DNA from: Polaribacter reichenbachii
Lineage (GTDB): Bacteria; Bacteroidota; Bacteroidia; Flavobacteriales; Flavobacteriaceae
DNA length: 64,000 nt
Assembly (NCBI RefSeq): GCF_001975665.1
Contig: NZ_CP019419.1
Location: 3,021,501-3,085,500, forward strand
Reading direction: 5' to 3'
The notes below the pieces were generated by a model, which was not told the origin of the DNA, ran no database searches, and was given only the letters and a program-made list of their open reading frames with translations. Shown here piece by piece: positions 8,572 to 17,979 of the stretch. The number at the start of each line of letters is the position of its first letter. Within the stretch, counting starts at the first letter, position 1. Position numbers and translations under genes: made by a program.

Positions 8572-9552
8572 TTAAATATCAATCTGAATATTTTCTTTGA
8601 TAAAACGATAAATTCTGTGCTCTAACCATTTATTTTCATTGGGTTTAAATGATGTCATAAAACCACAATGGCCACCATATTTTGTTGCTTCGAAAAAGAA
8701 ATAATTAGAATTTTCTGCTTCTTGATAAGGATAACACTCAGTGGATAAAAATGTATCGTCTTTAGCGTTAATTAATAAAGTTGGCTTTTTAATATTTGTT
8801 ATATAAGGTTTAGAACTTGCTTTTTGCCAGTAATCTTCTGGGCTATCAAACCCAAAAACAGGTACTGTATACAAATATTCTAAATCTTTAAATTTAGTTG
8901 CTTTAAATAATTTGTCTTTGTCGAGTTCAAATTCAGGAAATTTATGTGCTTTTTCTAAAACTTTGTTTTTCATTGTTTTAAAAAACACTTCCATATATAA
9001 TTTGTTTTTTAGTTTGTCCATTTCTAATTCAGAAGAACCAATATCAATAGGCACAGAAACTGCAATTCCGCCTTTAATTTTTGCTGATATTCCATCACTC
9101 TTTTCACCAATATATTTTAGCGTTAAATTACCACCTAAACTAAAACCAACAATTATAATATTACTGTAATTATAATTTTCTGTAAGATGTTGAATTACAA
9201 AATCTACATCCTCAGTTTTTCCACTATGGTAAGTGCTTAAAAGCAAGTTATCTTCGCCACTACAACCTCTTAAATTAAAACAAACAGTATCTATGTTTTT
9301 ACTATTTAAATAATTTGTGTTAGATGCAATATATTTAGACTCAGAACTACCTTCTAATCCATGAATAAGTAATACCAAGGTTTTAGAATTTACAAAAGAA
9401 AAATCTAAATCTATAAAATCGTTATCCCAAGTTGTAATCCTCTTTCTTGTATAAGTTGCCTTATCTTTCATAAAAAGTGGTCTGTACATCGTATTAAAAT
9501 GACCATTTCTAAAAGGTATTGTAGGCAAAAAGTTTGAAGTGAATACAGGCAT
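8572..9552 (-). CDS. YheT-type alpha/beta hydrolase
   Basis: 326 residues from the preferred start MPVFTSNFLPT at 9552; an upstream in-frame start at 9594 would add 14 unlikely residues. The YheT/EMBL-1 pattern is present: LLIHGLEGSSESKYI, nucleophile elbow GFSLGG, the acid in NAKDDTFLS, and the histidine in GGHCGFM. All three catalytic residues are intact. Relatives are esterases of poorly known physiological substrate. It is transcribed divergently from pssA with about 100 bp between the chosen start codons. Confidence 0.85.
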   Translation of the reverse strand: MPVFTSNFLPTIPFRNGHFNTMYRPLFMKDKATYTRKRITTWDNDFIDLDFSFVNSKTLVLLIHGLEGSSESKYIASNTNYLNSKNIDTVCFNLRGCSGEDNLLLSTYHSGKTEDVDFVIQHLTENYNYSNIIIVGFSLGGNLTLKYIGEKSDGISAKIKGGIAVSVPIDIGSSELEMDKLKNKLYMEVFFKTMKNKVLEKAHKFPEFELDKDKLFKATKFKDLEYLYTVPVFGFDSPEDYWQKASSKPYITNIKKPTLLINAKDDTFLSTECYPYQEAENSNYFFFEATKYGGHCGFMTSFKPNENKWLEHRIYRFIKENIQIDI

Positions 9553-9653
9553 ATTTTTTTTTGATCTCTTACAAATATCCCAAAAAATTAACAATTAAGA
9601 AAACGGAGTGATTTTGAATGCTTATTTTAGCGGAAAATCAACAAAAAACATCA

Positions 9654-10379
9654 ATGAAAATTATAAAAAATATTCCAAATCTGTTAACACTTGGTAACCT
9701 TTTTTGTGGAACAGTAGCAGCAATATTTGCAGTAGAAGAAGATTTTATTAACGCTAGTATATTTGTTTTAATTGGTATTCTTTTTGATTTTTTTGATGGT
9801 TTTGCAGCACGTTTATTAAAAGTTACAGGAGAATTAGGTAAGCAATTAGATTCTTTAGCAGATATGGTTACAAGTGGAGTTGTGCCTGGTATTATTATGC
9901 TAAAATTAATTCAGAATAATTTATTAAAAGACTTTAATGATATTGATAAGTCAATCTTTGATGTTTCTTTAATTGGTTTAATTTTAACGCTTGCAGCCTG
10001 TTATAGACTGGCTAAATTTAATTTAGATACCAGACAAACAAACTCATTTATAGGTTTACCAACACCTGCAATGTGTTTATTTATAATTTCATTACCTTTA
10101 ATTCAAGAGTATTCAGATATTGAATTTGCTGTAAACTTAACCTATAATAATTACTTTTTAATTGCAATAACTTGGGTCTTAACCTATTTAATGAATGCAG
10201 AATTGCCTTTGTTTTCTTTAAAGTTTAAAGATTATTCATTAAAAAATAATTGGATAACTTACTTGTTTTTAGCGTTTTCATTAGTGTTAATTTTATTGTT
10301 AAACTATTTATCTATACCAATTATTATAACTTTTTATGTATTTTTATCAATAATAAAAAATTTAACCCCCAAAGTTTAG
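9654..10379 (+). CDS. pssA: CDP-diacylglycerol--serine O-phosphatidyltransferase
   Basis: It makes phosphatidylserine from CDP-diacylglycerol and L-serine at the inner membrane, the first step to phosphatidylethanolamine. The CDP-alcohol phosphotransferase motif DGxxAR(x8)GxxxDxxxD is exact (D48, G49, A52, R53, G62, D66, D70). About seven hydrophobic helices fill the rest, and the length (241 residues) is normal. The start at 9654 ([15 protein letters not shown]) fits the family better than the in-frame ATG at 9618. The GAF kinase gene begins 4 bp after the stop, so they are probably co-transcribed. Confidence 0.9.
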   Translation: MKIIKNIPNLLTLGNLFCGTVAAIFAVEEDFINASIFVLIGILFDFFDGFAARLLKVTGELGKQLDSLADMVTSGVVPGIIMLKLIQNNLLKDFNDIDKSIFDVSLIGLILTLAACYRLAKFNLDTRQTNSFIGLPTPAMCLFIISLPLIQEYSDIEFAVNLTYNNYFLIAITWVLTYLMNAELPLFSLKFKDYSLKNNWITYLFLAFSLVLILLLNYLSIPIIITFYVFLSIIKNLTPKV

Positions 10380-10383
10380 TGTT

Positions 10384-11598
10384 ATGAAATCAGCAGAAAT
10401 TCCTGAAAATGAGGAAGAAAGGTTAAAAGCCTTAGATAATTACAATATTCTTGATACTTTACCAGAAGAAGATTACGATGCACTTTCAAAAATTGCATCA
10501 GGTATTTGTAATACACCGATTGCTTTAATTTCTTTAATAGATGAAAAAAGACAATGGTTTAAATCTCATTATGGTGTAGATGCAACAGAAACACCAAGAG
10601 AATTGGCATTTTGTGCACATAGTATTTTAAATCCTGATGAATTATTTATTGTAAAAGACGCTACAAAAGATGAACGTTTTTTTGATAATCCTTTAACTAC
10701 AGAACAACCAAAGGTTATATTTTATGCTGGTGCGCCTTTAGTAACGCCAGATGGGAATGCTTTAGGTACTTTATGCGTTATAGATAATGAGCCAAGCGAT
10801 TTAAATGATACTCAAAAAGAATCTTTAAAACTTTTAGCAAATCAAGTAGTTAGTCTCTTAGAATTAAGGAAAAGAAATAACGAGCTTTCTAAGGCAAATG
10901 TTGAAACAGAAAAACTAAATATACGCTTAAATAATTTTGCATATCGTTTAACTCACGATTTAAAATCGCCAATAAGCGGGATTAATTTTTTGTTGGATGT
11001 TTTAAAAGAAGATTTTCAAGATCTATTTAAAGAAACTGAAGCTGAAAAACATATAGATTTAATTGCTAACAGAATTGTTTATATGAGTACTTTAATTGAT
11101 GATATTTTAGAATATACAAAAGTAAATACTGAAAACATTGTTTATGAAGATATTAACGCTAAAGAGTTAATAGATAGTATTATTAAAAACATAGATTTTG
11201 AACAGAAAATATTTTTAAACTCTGATGTTTTAGACACAAATATTCATATTTCAAAAATCGGCTTTTTGCAAGTTTTTCAGAATTTAATATCTAATTCTAG
11301 AAAATATACTAATAAAGATAAAGTAAATATAGAAATAGATTTTAAAGACGAACCACAACATTATCATTTTGTTTATAAAGATAATGGGCCAGGAATTGAA
11401 GAACAATATTGGGACAAAGTTTTTAATATGTTCGAAACTATAGACAATAGCAATAATGATAATACAGGAATTGGTTTGGCTACTGTAAAAGCAATTATTA
11501 CAAGGTTGGGAGGCGAGATTAATTTACAAAATAGAGAAGATGGTAAAAGCGGAGTTTGCTTTTCTTTCTCTTTCTCTAAAAAGGAAATTTTAGCGTAA
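10384..11598 (+). CDS. GAF-domain sensor histidine kinase
   Basis: 404 residues, no membrane segment, so cytoplasmic. The N-terminal GAF domain covers about 20-160 ([21 protein letters not shown] ... [10 protein letters not shown]), a type common in soluble Bacteroidota and cyanobacterial kinases. The HisKA phospho-acceptor is His191 in [12 protein letters not shown]. The ATPase domain shows the N box (NLISNSRKY), DNGPGI, and [10 protein letters not shown]. No response regulator is adjacent, so the partner is elsewhere. It directly follows pssA and precedes a VOC protein, which may be one transcript. Confidence 0.88.
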   Translation: MKSAEIPENEEERLKALDNYNILDTLPEEDYDALSKIASGICNTPIALISLIDEKRQWFKSHYGVDATETPRELAFCAHSILNPDELFIVKDATKDERFFDNPLTTEQPKVIFYAGAPLVTPDGNALGTLCVIDNEPSDLNDTQKESLKLLANQVVSLLELRKRNNELSKANVETEKLNIRLNNFAYRLTHDLKSPISGINFLLDVLKEDFQDLFKETEAEKHIDLIANRIVYMSTLIDDILEYTKVNTENIVYEDINAKELIDSIIKNIDFEQKIFLNSDVLDTNIHISKIGFLQVFQNLISNSRKYTNKDKVNIEIDFKDEPQHYHFVYKDNGPGIEEQYWDKVFNMFETIDNSNNDNTGIGLATVKAIITRLGGEINLQNREDGKSGVCFSFSFSKKEILA

Positions 11599-11610
11599 TA
11601 ATTTTTGATT

Positions 11611-11970
11611 ATGTTTAAATCGATAAGAACATTTATTGGCGCAAAAGACTTTGAAATCTCTCGTAGTTTTTACAAAGATTTAGGCTTTATAGAAGTAAAA
11701 TTATCTACCAATTTATCTGTTTTTAAGGTTGATGAAAAATTAAATTTCTATTTACAAAAAGCATATGTAAAAGATTGGATAGATAACTCAATGCTATTTT
11801 TAGAAGTAGAAGACATTGAAGCTTATTTATTAGAAATAAAAAATAAAAATCTTACAGAAAAGTATTCAAAAGTACAACTATCAGCAATTGTTACTAACGA
11901 TTGGGGTAAAGAATTCTTTTTGCACGATCCGTCAGGAATTCTTTGGCATATTGGGTGCTTTAATCAGTAA
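11611..11970 (+). CDS. VOC (glyoxalase/bleomycin-resistance fold) protein
   Basis: 119 residues from ATG 11611. A paired beta-alpha-beta-beta-beta layout is readable: FKSIRTFIGAKDFEISRSFY, LGFIEVKL, then SMLFLEVEDIEAYL and FFLHDPSGILWHIGCF. The final FxHDPSGxxWHI is the common VOC ending. Members bind metals or small ligands with very different activities; metal ligands are not conserved enough here to assign one. It lies 12 bp after the GAF kinase gene and may be its co-transcribed partner. Confidence 0.8.
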   Translation: MFKSIRTFIGAKDFEISRSFYKDLGFIEVKLSTNLSVFKVDEKLNFYLQKAYVKDWIDNSMLFLEVEDIEAYLLEIKNKNLTEKYSKVQLSAIVTNDWGKEFFLHDPSGILWHIGCFNQ

Positions 11971-11991
11971 AAAAGTATAAGTAAACAGTTT

Positions 11992-12732
11992 TTATTGAAA
12001 GATTTTCTTCTTTTTCAATTCAAAATCTTTACCTAAATACACCTTACGAACCATTTCATCTGCTGCTAATTCTTCTGGAGTACCTTCTTTTAAAATACTA
12101 CCATTGTACATTAAATAGGTTTTATCTGTAATAGCCAAAGTTGCTTGCACATCATGATCTGTAATTAAAATTCCGATATTTTTGTTTTTCAATTGAGCAA
12201 CGATACTTTGTATATCTTCTACAGCAATTGGGTCTACACCCGCAAAAGGTTCATCTAACAATATAAAATTAGGATCAGAAGCTAAACAACGTGCAATTTC
12301 TGTTCTACGTCTTTCACCACCAGAAAGTAAATCTCCTCTATTTTTACGAACGTGACCAATATTAAACTCTTCAATTAAAGATTCGAGCTTTATTTTTTGT
12401 TCTTTTTTCGATAAATCTGTGAATTGTAATACAGACATTATATTGTCTTCTACAGAAAGTTTTCTAAAAACAGAAGCCTCTTGCGCCAAATAACCAATTC
12501 CTTTTTGCGCACGTTTGTACATCGCATCATTGGTTATTTCTTCATCATTTAAAAAAATTTTGCCTTCGTTAGGTTTAATCATACCCACAATCATATAAAA
12601 AGAAGTTGTTTTTCCAGCTCCATTTGGGCCTAAAAGTCCAATAATTTCACCTTGCTGAACCTCTAAAGAAATGCCTTTTACAACTTTTCTACTTCCATAG
12701 AGTTTTTCAATATTTTCTGCTTTTAATATCAT
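11992..12732 (-). CDS. lptB: LPS export ABC transporter ATP-binding protein LptB
   Basis: 246 residues. Walker A (GPNGAGKTT, 35-43), ABC signature (LLSGGERRRTEIARCL) and Walker B (FILLDEPFAGVDP) are intact, and the LptB-typical sequence IMSVLQF and C-terminal KVYLGKDFEL are present. It powers extraction of lipopolysaccharide from the inner membrane together with LptF/LptG, which are not in this window. An OstA-like periplasmic component is at 30.4-32.0 kb. The family resemblance to branched-chain amino acid ATPases was considered but the C-terminus fits LptB. Confidence 0.9.
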   Translation of the reverse strand: MILKAENIEKLYGSRKVVKGISLEVQQGEIIGLLGPNGAGKTTSFYMIVGMIKPNEGKIFLNDEEITNDAMYKRAQKGIGYLAQEASVFRKLSVEDNIMSVLQFTDLSKKEQKIKLESLIEEFNIGHVRKNRGDLLSGGERRRTEIARCLASDPNFILLDEPFAGVDPIAVEDIQSIVAQLKNKNIGILITDHDVQATLAITDKTYLMYNGSILKEGTPEELAADEMVRKVYLGKDFELKKKKIFQ

Positions 12733-12820
12733 TTTATCAAAAATATATAATTGTGGTACTGTTTAATTATGTAAATGTATTTAACTAAAATTATAAAGTT
12801 CTTAAAACACTCTTAAACAA

Positions 12821-13180
12821 TTATTCAGTTAAACTTTTTTCTTCTTCAAGAGCTTCCCAATATTCTACAGCTCTTCGTAAATGCGGAATTACAATGGTAC
12901 CACCAATTAAATTGGCAATAGACATGGTTTCCATCATTTCTTCTTTGCTAACCCCATTTTTCATTGCAGCTTCTAAATGATATTGTACACAATCATCGCA
13001 CCTTAAAACCATAGAGGCTACTAAACCTAATAGCTCTTTTGTTTTTACAGGCAAATGCCCTTCTTTAAAAGCATTGGTGTCTAGATTAAATATTCTTTTG
13101 ATAACTTTATTATCTGAAGCTAAGATTTTATCGTTCATTTTAGCACGATAATCATTAAATTCTTTAACTTTTGTTGGCAT
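12821..13180 (-). CDS. Carboxymuconolactone decarboxylase / AhpD-like protein
   Basis: 119 residues, all helical. The AhpD-type redox motif is present as LRCDDCVQYHLEAAMKNG (CxxC followed by H). Family members with this motif are disulfide reductases or peroxidase partners, not true decarboxylases. The gene overlaps the end of tatC by 17 bp, so it is translated from the same transcript (kdsD-tatC-this gene). Substrate unknown. Confidence 0.85.
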   Translation of the reverse strand: MPTKVKEFNDYRAKMNDKILASDNKVIKRIFNLDTNAFKEGHLPVKTKELLGLVASMVLRCDDCVQYHLEAAMKNGVSKEEMMETMSIANLIGGTIVIPHLRRAVEYWEALEEEKSLTE

Positions 13181-13985
13181 TCTTTTCTTGTTTTTTAATA
13201 ACTCTTCTTGATACGCTAATTCCTATTTCATATAAAATTAAGATAGGAATTGCTACTATAACTTGACTTGCAACATCTGGAGGTGTAATAATTGCTGCTA
13301 ATATTAATACAACTACTAAAGCGTGTTTTCTGTATTTTTTAAGGAACTCTGGTGTAATTAATCCGATTTTTGTTAAAAAGTAGATGAGTACAGGTAATTC
13401 AAATAAAATAGAAACCCCTAATAACATATTTGTAACCAAACCAATATGAGATTCTAGTGTAAAACTATTTTCAATAGCATCTGTAATTTGGTAATTGTAT
13501 AAAAAATGTATTGAGATTGGTGCAATTACATAAAAACTAAACAACACTCCAATAAAAAATAAAAAGGAAGCAATAAAAATAAATCCTTTCGATTTTTTTA
13601 TTTCATGTGCAGTTAAACCGGGTGCTACAAATCGCCAAATTTCCCATAATAAATAAGGGAAAGAAACGATTAAACCTAGAATTAATGAAGACCAAATAGA
13701 GTTCATTAATTGAGAGGTTACTTTTATACTTTGTAGTTTTTTATCAGCAAAACTAACATTACAAAAAGCACTATCGATACCAAATAATTGAAATGCATCA
13801 CAAAATAATTGGTAGGTGATAAAATCGGGCTTAATATGTGCTAGTAAAAAATGATCGTACACTTGTTCTGCAAATGCAAAGAATGTAATTGCCAAAATAA
13901 ATATTGCAGCAACACTTCTTACCAAATGCCATCTTAATTCCTCTAAATGTCCTAAAAAAGACATTTCTTTTTGTTGTTCTGCCAT
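13164..13985 (-). CDS. tatC: Sec-independent protein translocase TatC
   Basis: 273 residues with six membrane helices. N-terminal MSFLGHLEELRWHLVRS is the conserved TatC cytoplasmic signature that contacts twin-arginine signal peptides, and FPYLLWEIWRFVAPGLTAHE is the loop after helix 2. TatC recognises folded substrates for export with TatA/TatB, neither of which is nearby. Its ATG overlaps the kdsD stop codon by one base, and its own end overlaps the AhpD-like gene. Confidence 0.93.
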   Translation of the reverse strand: MAEQQKEMSFLGHLEELRWHLVRSVAAIFILAITFFAFAEQVYDHFLLAHIKPDFITYQLFCDAFQLFGIDSAFCNVSFADKKLQSIKVTSQLMNSIWSSLILGLIVSFPYLLWEIWRFVAPGLTAHEIKKSKGFIFIASFLFFIGVLFSFYVIAPISIHFLYNYQITDAIENSFTLESHIGLVTNMLLGVSILFELPVLIYFLTKIGLITPEFLKKYRKHALVVVLILAAIITPPDVASQVIVAIPILILYEIGISVSRRVIKKQEKNANKS

Positions 13986-14953
13986 TAAAAAATTCCTTCT
14001 TTAATTAAATCATGTAAATGTACAACTCCTGCATATTTATTTGAATCATCTACAGCTAAAATTTGAGTTATACTACTATTTTCTAAAGCATCTAAAGCAT
14101 CAATAGCCATAGCATCTTTATGAATGGTTTTCGGGTTTTTACTCATAATGTCTTCAGCAACAAAATCATCAATTTTTGTGGTTTTACTTAGCATTCTTCT
14201 AATATCACCATCAGTAATAATACCTAAAACTTTATCACCTTCTACAACAGCAGTAACCCCTAAACGCTTTTCAGACATTTCTATAATTACTTTTGCAATG
14301 GTGTCATTTTTCGCAACTTTTGGTAATTCATTATTAACGATTAAATCAGAAACTCTTAAATACAATCGTTTACCTAAAGCACCACCAGGATGATATTTTG
14401 CAAAATCTTTACTCGTAAATCCTTTTAACTCTAATAAACAAACAGCAAGAGCATCTCCCATTACTAATTGAGCGGTTGTGCTTGTTGTTGGTGCTAAATT
14501 ATTTGGACAAGCCTCTTTTTCTACATAAGTATTTAATGTAAAATCTGCATTTTTGCCTAAATAAGAATCTACATTACCAGTTATTGCAATAATTTTATTT
14601 CCATAGTTCTTTATCAACGGAATTAAAACTTTTATTTCTGGGGTATTTCCACTTTTAGAAATACAGAGAACCACATCATCATCTAAAACATTTCCTAAAT
14701 CTCCATGAATGGCATCTGCAGCATGCATAAATACAGCAGGAGTTCCTGTAGAATTAAAAGTAGCTACAATTTTTGTGGCAATATTGGCGCTTTTACCAAC
14801 ACCAGTTATAATAACTCGACCTTTAAAGTTATGAATATATTTTACAGCGTTTACAAAATTACTATCTATAAAATTTGCTAAGTTAGCAATAGCTTCACTT
14901 TCAGCAATTATTGTTTTTTTTGCGTTTGCAATTATGGTGGTATTATCTTTCAA
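13985..14953 (-). CDS. kdsD: D-arabinose 5-phosphate isomerase (KpsF/GutQ family)
   Basis: 322 residues: SIS sugar-isomerase domain (about 35-170, GVGKSANIATKIVATFNSTGTP and SKSGNTPE) followed by two CBS domains (about 205-322, including DGDIRRML). The enzyme converts ribulose 5-phosphate to arabinose 5-phosphate, the first step of KDO synthesis for LPS. Heads an operon with tatC and the AhpD-like gene. Divergent from recQ. Confidence 0.9.
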   Translation of the reverse strand: MKDNTTIIANAKKTIIAESEAIANLANFIDSNFVNAVKYIHNFKGRVIITGVGKSANIATKIVATFNSTGTPAVFMHAADAIHGDLGNVLDDDVVLCISKSGNTPEIKVLIPLIKNYGNKIIAITGNVDSYLGKNADFTLNTYVEKEACPNNLAPTTSTTAQLVMGDALAVCLLELKGFTSKDFAKYHPGGALGKRLYLRVSDLIVNNELPKVAKNDTIAKVIIEMSEKRLGVTAVVEGDKVLGIITDGDIRRMLSKTTKIDDFVAEDIMSKNPKTIHKDAMAIDALDALENSSITQILAVDDSNKYAGVVHLHDLIKEGIF

Positions 14954-15090
14954 GCTTTATGTTTTTATCAGAATAAAAAAAAGTTATATCTTTAGATATA
15001 CGAAACAGGCAAATTTACTATAAAAATAAGTTTCATCAAACAATATAGTAATTGGTTTGCATTTTCTAAAAATGATAATTTAATATTTAT

Positions 15091-17274
15091 ATGGATTTAC
15101 ATAGTCCTCTTAAAAAATTCTTTGGTTTTAATAAATTTAAAGGATTACAAGAAGAAGTAATAAAGAGTATTGTTAGCAATCATAATACTTTTGTAATAAT
15201 GCCAACAGGAGGAGGAAAGTCTCTTTGTTATCAACTGCCAGCTTTAATGGCAGAAGGTACTGCAATAGTGGTTTCACCTTTAATCGCTTTGATGAAAAAT
15301 CAAGTAGATGCTATAAGAGGTATTTCTGAACATAATGGAGTAGCACATGTGTTAAATTCATCATTAAATAAAACAGAAGTAGCTCAGGTTAAAGATGATA
15401 TTGCAAACGGAATTACTAAACTATTATATGTTGCACCAGAATCTTTAATAAAAGAAGAATATGTTACTTTTTTAAGAACTCAAAAAATTTCTTTTGTAGC
15501 TATTGATGAAGCACATTGTATTTCTGAATGGGGTCATGATTTTAGACCAGAATACAGAAATTTAAAGCATATTATTAAAGCTATTGATAGTGTACCCGTA
15601 ATTTGTTTAACAGCAACAGCAACAGAAAAGGTACAAGAAGATATTTTAAAAACGCTTGGTATAACAGATGCAAATCGTTTTAAAGCCTCTTTTAATAGGG
15701 CTAATTTATTTTACGAAGTTAGACCTAAAACTAAAGAGGTTGAAAAAGATATTATTCGTTTTGTAAAACAAAGAGAAGGCAAATCTGGAATTATTTACTG
15801 TTTAAGCAGAAAAAAAGTTGAAGAAGTTGCCCAAGTTTTGCAAGTTAACGGCATAAATGCAGTGCCATATCATGCTGGTTTAGATGCCAAAACAAGAGTG
15901 AAACATCAAGACATGTTCTTAATGGAAGATTGTGATGTTGTTGTGGCAACAATTGCTTTTGGTATGGGAATAGACAAACCAGATGTACGTTTTGTAATTC
16001 ATCATGATATACCTAAAAGTTTAGAAAGTTATTATCAAGAAACAGGTAGAGCAGGTAGAGATGATGGAGAAGGATATTGTTTGGCTTTTTATGCCTATAA
16101 AGATATTGAAAAGTTAGAGAAATTTATGTCTAGCAAGCCAGTAGCAGAACAAGAAATTGGTCATGCATTATTGCAAGAAGTGGTTGGTTATGCAGAAACA
16201 TCTATGAATAGACGTAAATATCTGTTACATTATTTTGGTGAGGAATTTGATGAAGTGAATGGGGAAGGTGCAGATATGGATGACAATTCTAGAAACCCTA
16301 AGAAAAAACACGAAGCAAAAGAAGATGTTGTTATAATTTTAAAAGTTGTAAAAGAAACATTACAAAAATATAAAGCTAAAGAAGTTGTTAATACCATTGT
16401 TGGTAAAGAAAATGCTTTATTAACATCGCATAAAACACATTTACAACCATTTTTTGGTGTTGGTAAAGATAAAACGGCATCTTATTGGATGGCTTTAATT
16501 CGCCAGATATTGGTAGTTAATTTCATTAAGAAAGAAATTGAACAATATGGCGTTATAAAATTAACTGAAGATGGTAAAAATTATTTAAAGAAACCAACTT
16601 CTTTTATGATGACAGAAGATCATTCTTATCATGAGGGTGATGATAATTCTATTATTACAAACTCAAAATCTTCAGGTGGAGTTTCTGATGATAAATTAGT
16701 AAAACTACTTAAGGATTTAAGAAAAAGAGTTGCTGTAAAACAAGGTGTACCACCTTTTGCTGTTTTTCAAGATCCGTCTATAGATGATATGGCTTTAAAA
16801 TACCCAATTACTTTAGACGAATTATCTAAAGTGCATGGAGTAGGAGAAGGGAAAGCTAGAAAATTTGGTAAAGACTTTGTAAAAATTATAGCTACTTATG
16901 TAGAAGAGAATGATGTTTTAAGACCAGATGATTTAATTGTAAAAAGTACAGGTGTAAATTCTGGTTTAAAGTTATTTATTATTCAGAATACTGATAAAAA
17001 ATTACCTTTAGAAGATATTGCTAAATCTAAGGGTTTAGAGATGAGTGACTTGATTAAGGAAATGGAAAGAATTATTTTTGCTGGTACAAAAATAAATATC
17101 AATTACGCTTTAGATGATTTGTTAGATGAAGATCAGCAAGAAGAAATTCACGATTATTTTATGGAAGCCGAAACTGATCGAATTCAAGATGCTTTAGATG
17201 AGTTTGATGGTGATTATGATGATGAGGAATTGCGTTTAATGCGAATTAAATTTATTAATGAAGTAGGAAATTAA
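15091..17274 (+). CDS. recQ: ATP-dependent DNA helicase RecQ
   Basis: 727 residues. Helicase motifs are all visible: motif I PTGGGKSLCYQLPA, motif II DEAHCISEWGHDFRPEY, motif III LTATAT, motif V GMGIDKPDVRFVIH and motif VI QETGRAGRD. An RQC region follows, then a C-terminal HRDC-like segment (about 530-610). A final acidic tail (DALDEFDGDYDDEEL) is typical of the longer Bacteroidota form. It unwinds recombination and replication-fork intermediates 3' to 5'. The usual Zn-binding cysteines of the RQC domain are not evident here, which suggests a zinc-free variant. Its end overlaps the end of the convergent response regulator gene by 4 bp. Confidence 0.92.
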   Translation: MDLHSPLKKFFGFNKFKGLQEEVIKSIVSNHNTFVIMPTGGGKSLCYQLPALMAEGTAIVVSPLIALMKNQVDAIRGISEHNGVAHVLNSSLNKTEVAQVKDDIANGITKLLYVAPESLIKEEYVTFLRTQKISFVAIDEAHCISEWGHDFRPEYRNLKHIIKAIDSVPVICLTATATEKVQEDILKTLGITDANRFKASFNRANLFYEVRPKTKEVEKDIIRFVKQREGKSGIIYCLSRKKVEEVAQVLQVNGINAVPYHAGLDAKTRVKHQDMFLMEDCDVVVATIAFGMGIDKPDVRFVIHHDIPKSLESYYQETGRAGRDDGEGYCLAFYAYKDIEKLEKFMSSKPVAEQEIGHALLQEVVGYAETSMNRRKYLLHYFGEEFDEVNGEGADMDDNSRNPKKKHEAKEDVVIILKVVKETLQKYKAKEVVNTIVGKENALLTSHKTHLQPFFGVGKDKTASYWMALIRQILVVNFIKKEIEQYGVIKLTEDGKNYLKKPTSFMMTEDHSYHEGDDNSIITNSKSSGGVSDDKLVKLLKDLRKRVAVKQGVPPFAVFQDPSIDDMALKYPITLDELSKVHGVGEGKARKFGKDFVKIIATYVEENDVLRPDDLIVKSTGVNSGLKLFIIQNTDKKLPLEDIAKSKGLEMSDLIKEMERIIFAGTKININYALDDLLDEDQQEEIHDYFMEAETDRIQDALDEFDGDYDDEELRLMRIKFINEVGN

Positions 17275-17912
17275 AACTGATATTTTTTATCAATTGCATA
17301 TTTAACTAATTCGTTACCAGACGCTAAATCTAATTTACGAATCATGTTTTTTCTGTGGGTGTCTACAGTTGTTTTCGCTATAAATAATTTTTCTGAAATT
17401 TCTCTAGAAGTATTTCCATTGGCAATTAAACTTAAAATTTCTTTTTCTCTGTTTGATAAAATAACTTTATTCGATTTACCAATGGTAACATTATCATCGA
17501 TATAATTATTCATAAAATTGAAGGCTACATTTGGATCGAAAAAAGTTTCTCCAGAGGCTACTGTAACAATTGCTTTTGATAACATTTTAATTCCGGAGTT
17601 TTTTAAAATGTAACCAGTTGCACCAGCATCTAGCATTTGTTTAATGGCATCTGGTTGATCGAACATTGTCATTGCCAAAACATTTATATGTGGCATATTT
17701 TTTTTGATGATTCTAGTAGCTTGAATACCATCCATAATTGGCATTCTAATATCTGTGATAACTAATTTAGGTTGTTTTAATGTAACTAATTTTACCAATT
17801 CATCTCCATTATTAACAGCACCAATAATGTTTATTTCATCATCATATTCAAAGAAAGATTTAACTCCGTCTATTAACATTTGATGATCTTCTGCCATTAT
17901 AATTGTTATCAT
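17271..17912 (-). CDS. NarL/FixJ-family response regulator
   Basis: 213 residues. The receiver domain has the acidic pair in MAEDHQ, the phospho-acceptor Asp54 (VITDIRMPIMDG), T/S and K105-type residues (GYILKNSG), and the output domain has a LuxR helix-turn-helix at about 148-195 (LSNREKEILSLIANGNTSREI). It is downstream of two tandem histidine kinases of the matching HisKA_3 type and is the only regulator in the group, so it probably takes phosphate from both. A half operator TACCTAT lies 47 bp upstream of the start. Palindromes with this sequence occur in front of the kinase units. Confidence 0.9.
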   Translation of the reverse strand: MITIIMAEDHQMLIDGVKSFFEYDDEINIIGAVNNGDELVKLVTLKQPKLVITDIRMPIMDGIQATRIIKKNMPHINVLAMTMFDQPDAIKQMLDAGATGYILKNSGIKMLSKAIVTVASGETFFDPNVAFNFMNNYIDDNVTIGKSNKVILSNREKEILSLIANGNTSREISEKLFIAKTTVDTHRKNMIRKLDLASGNELVKYAIDKKYQF

Positions 17913-17958
17913 AGTTTTAGTTTTTTATTAAAAATACAACTTTTAATAAGTTTAAAAA

Positions 17959-17974
17959 TACCTATATGTAATGA
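17959..17974. promoter_or_regulatory. Degenerate copy of the two-component palindrome
   Basis: TACCTATATGTAATGA: the left heptamer TACCTAT is intact, the right one is degraded. It lies between the response regulator start (17912) and the end of the upstream kinase gene. Weak alone; listed because three better copies occur at 20495, 23064 and 41615. Confidence 0.3.
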
Positions 17975-17979
17975 TTTTT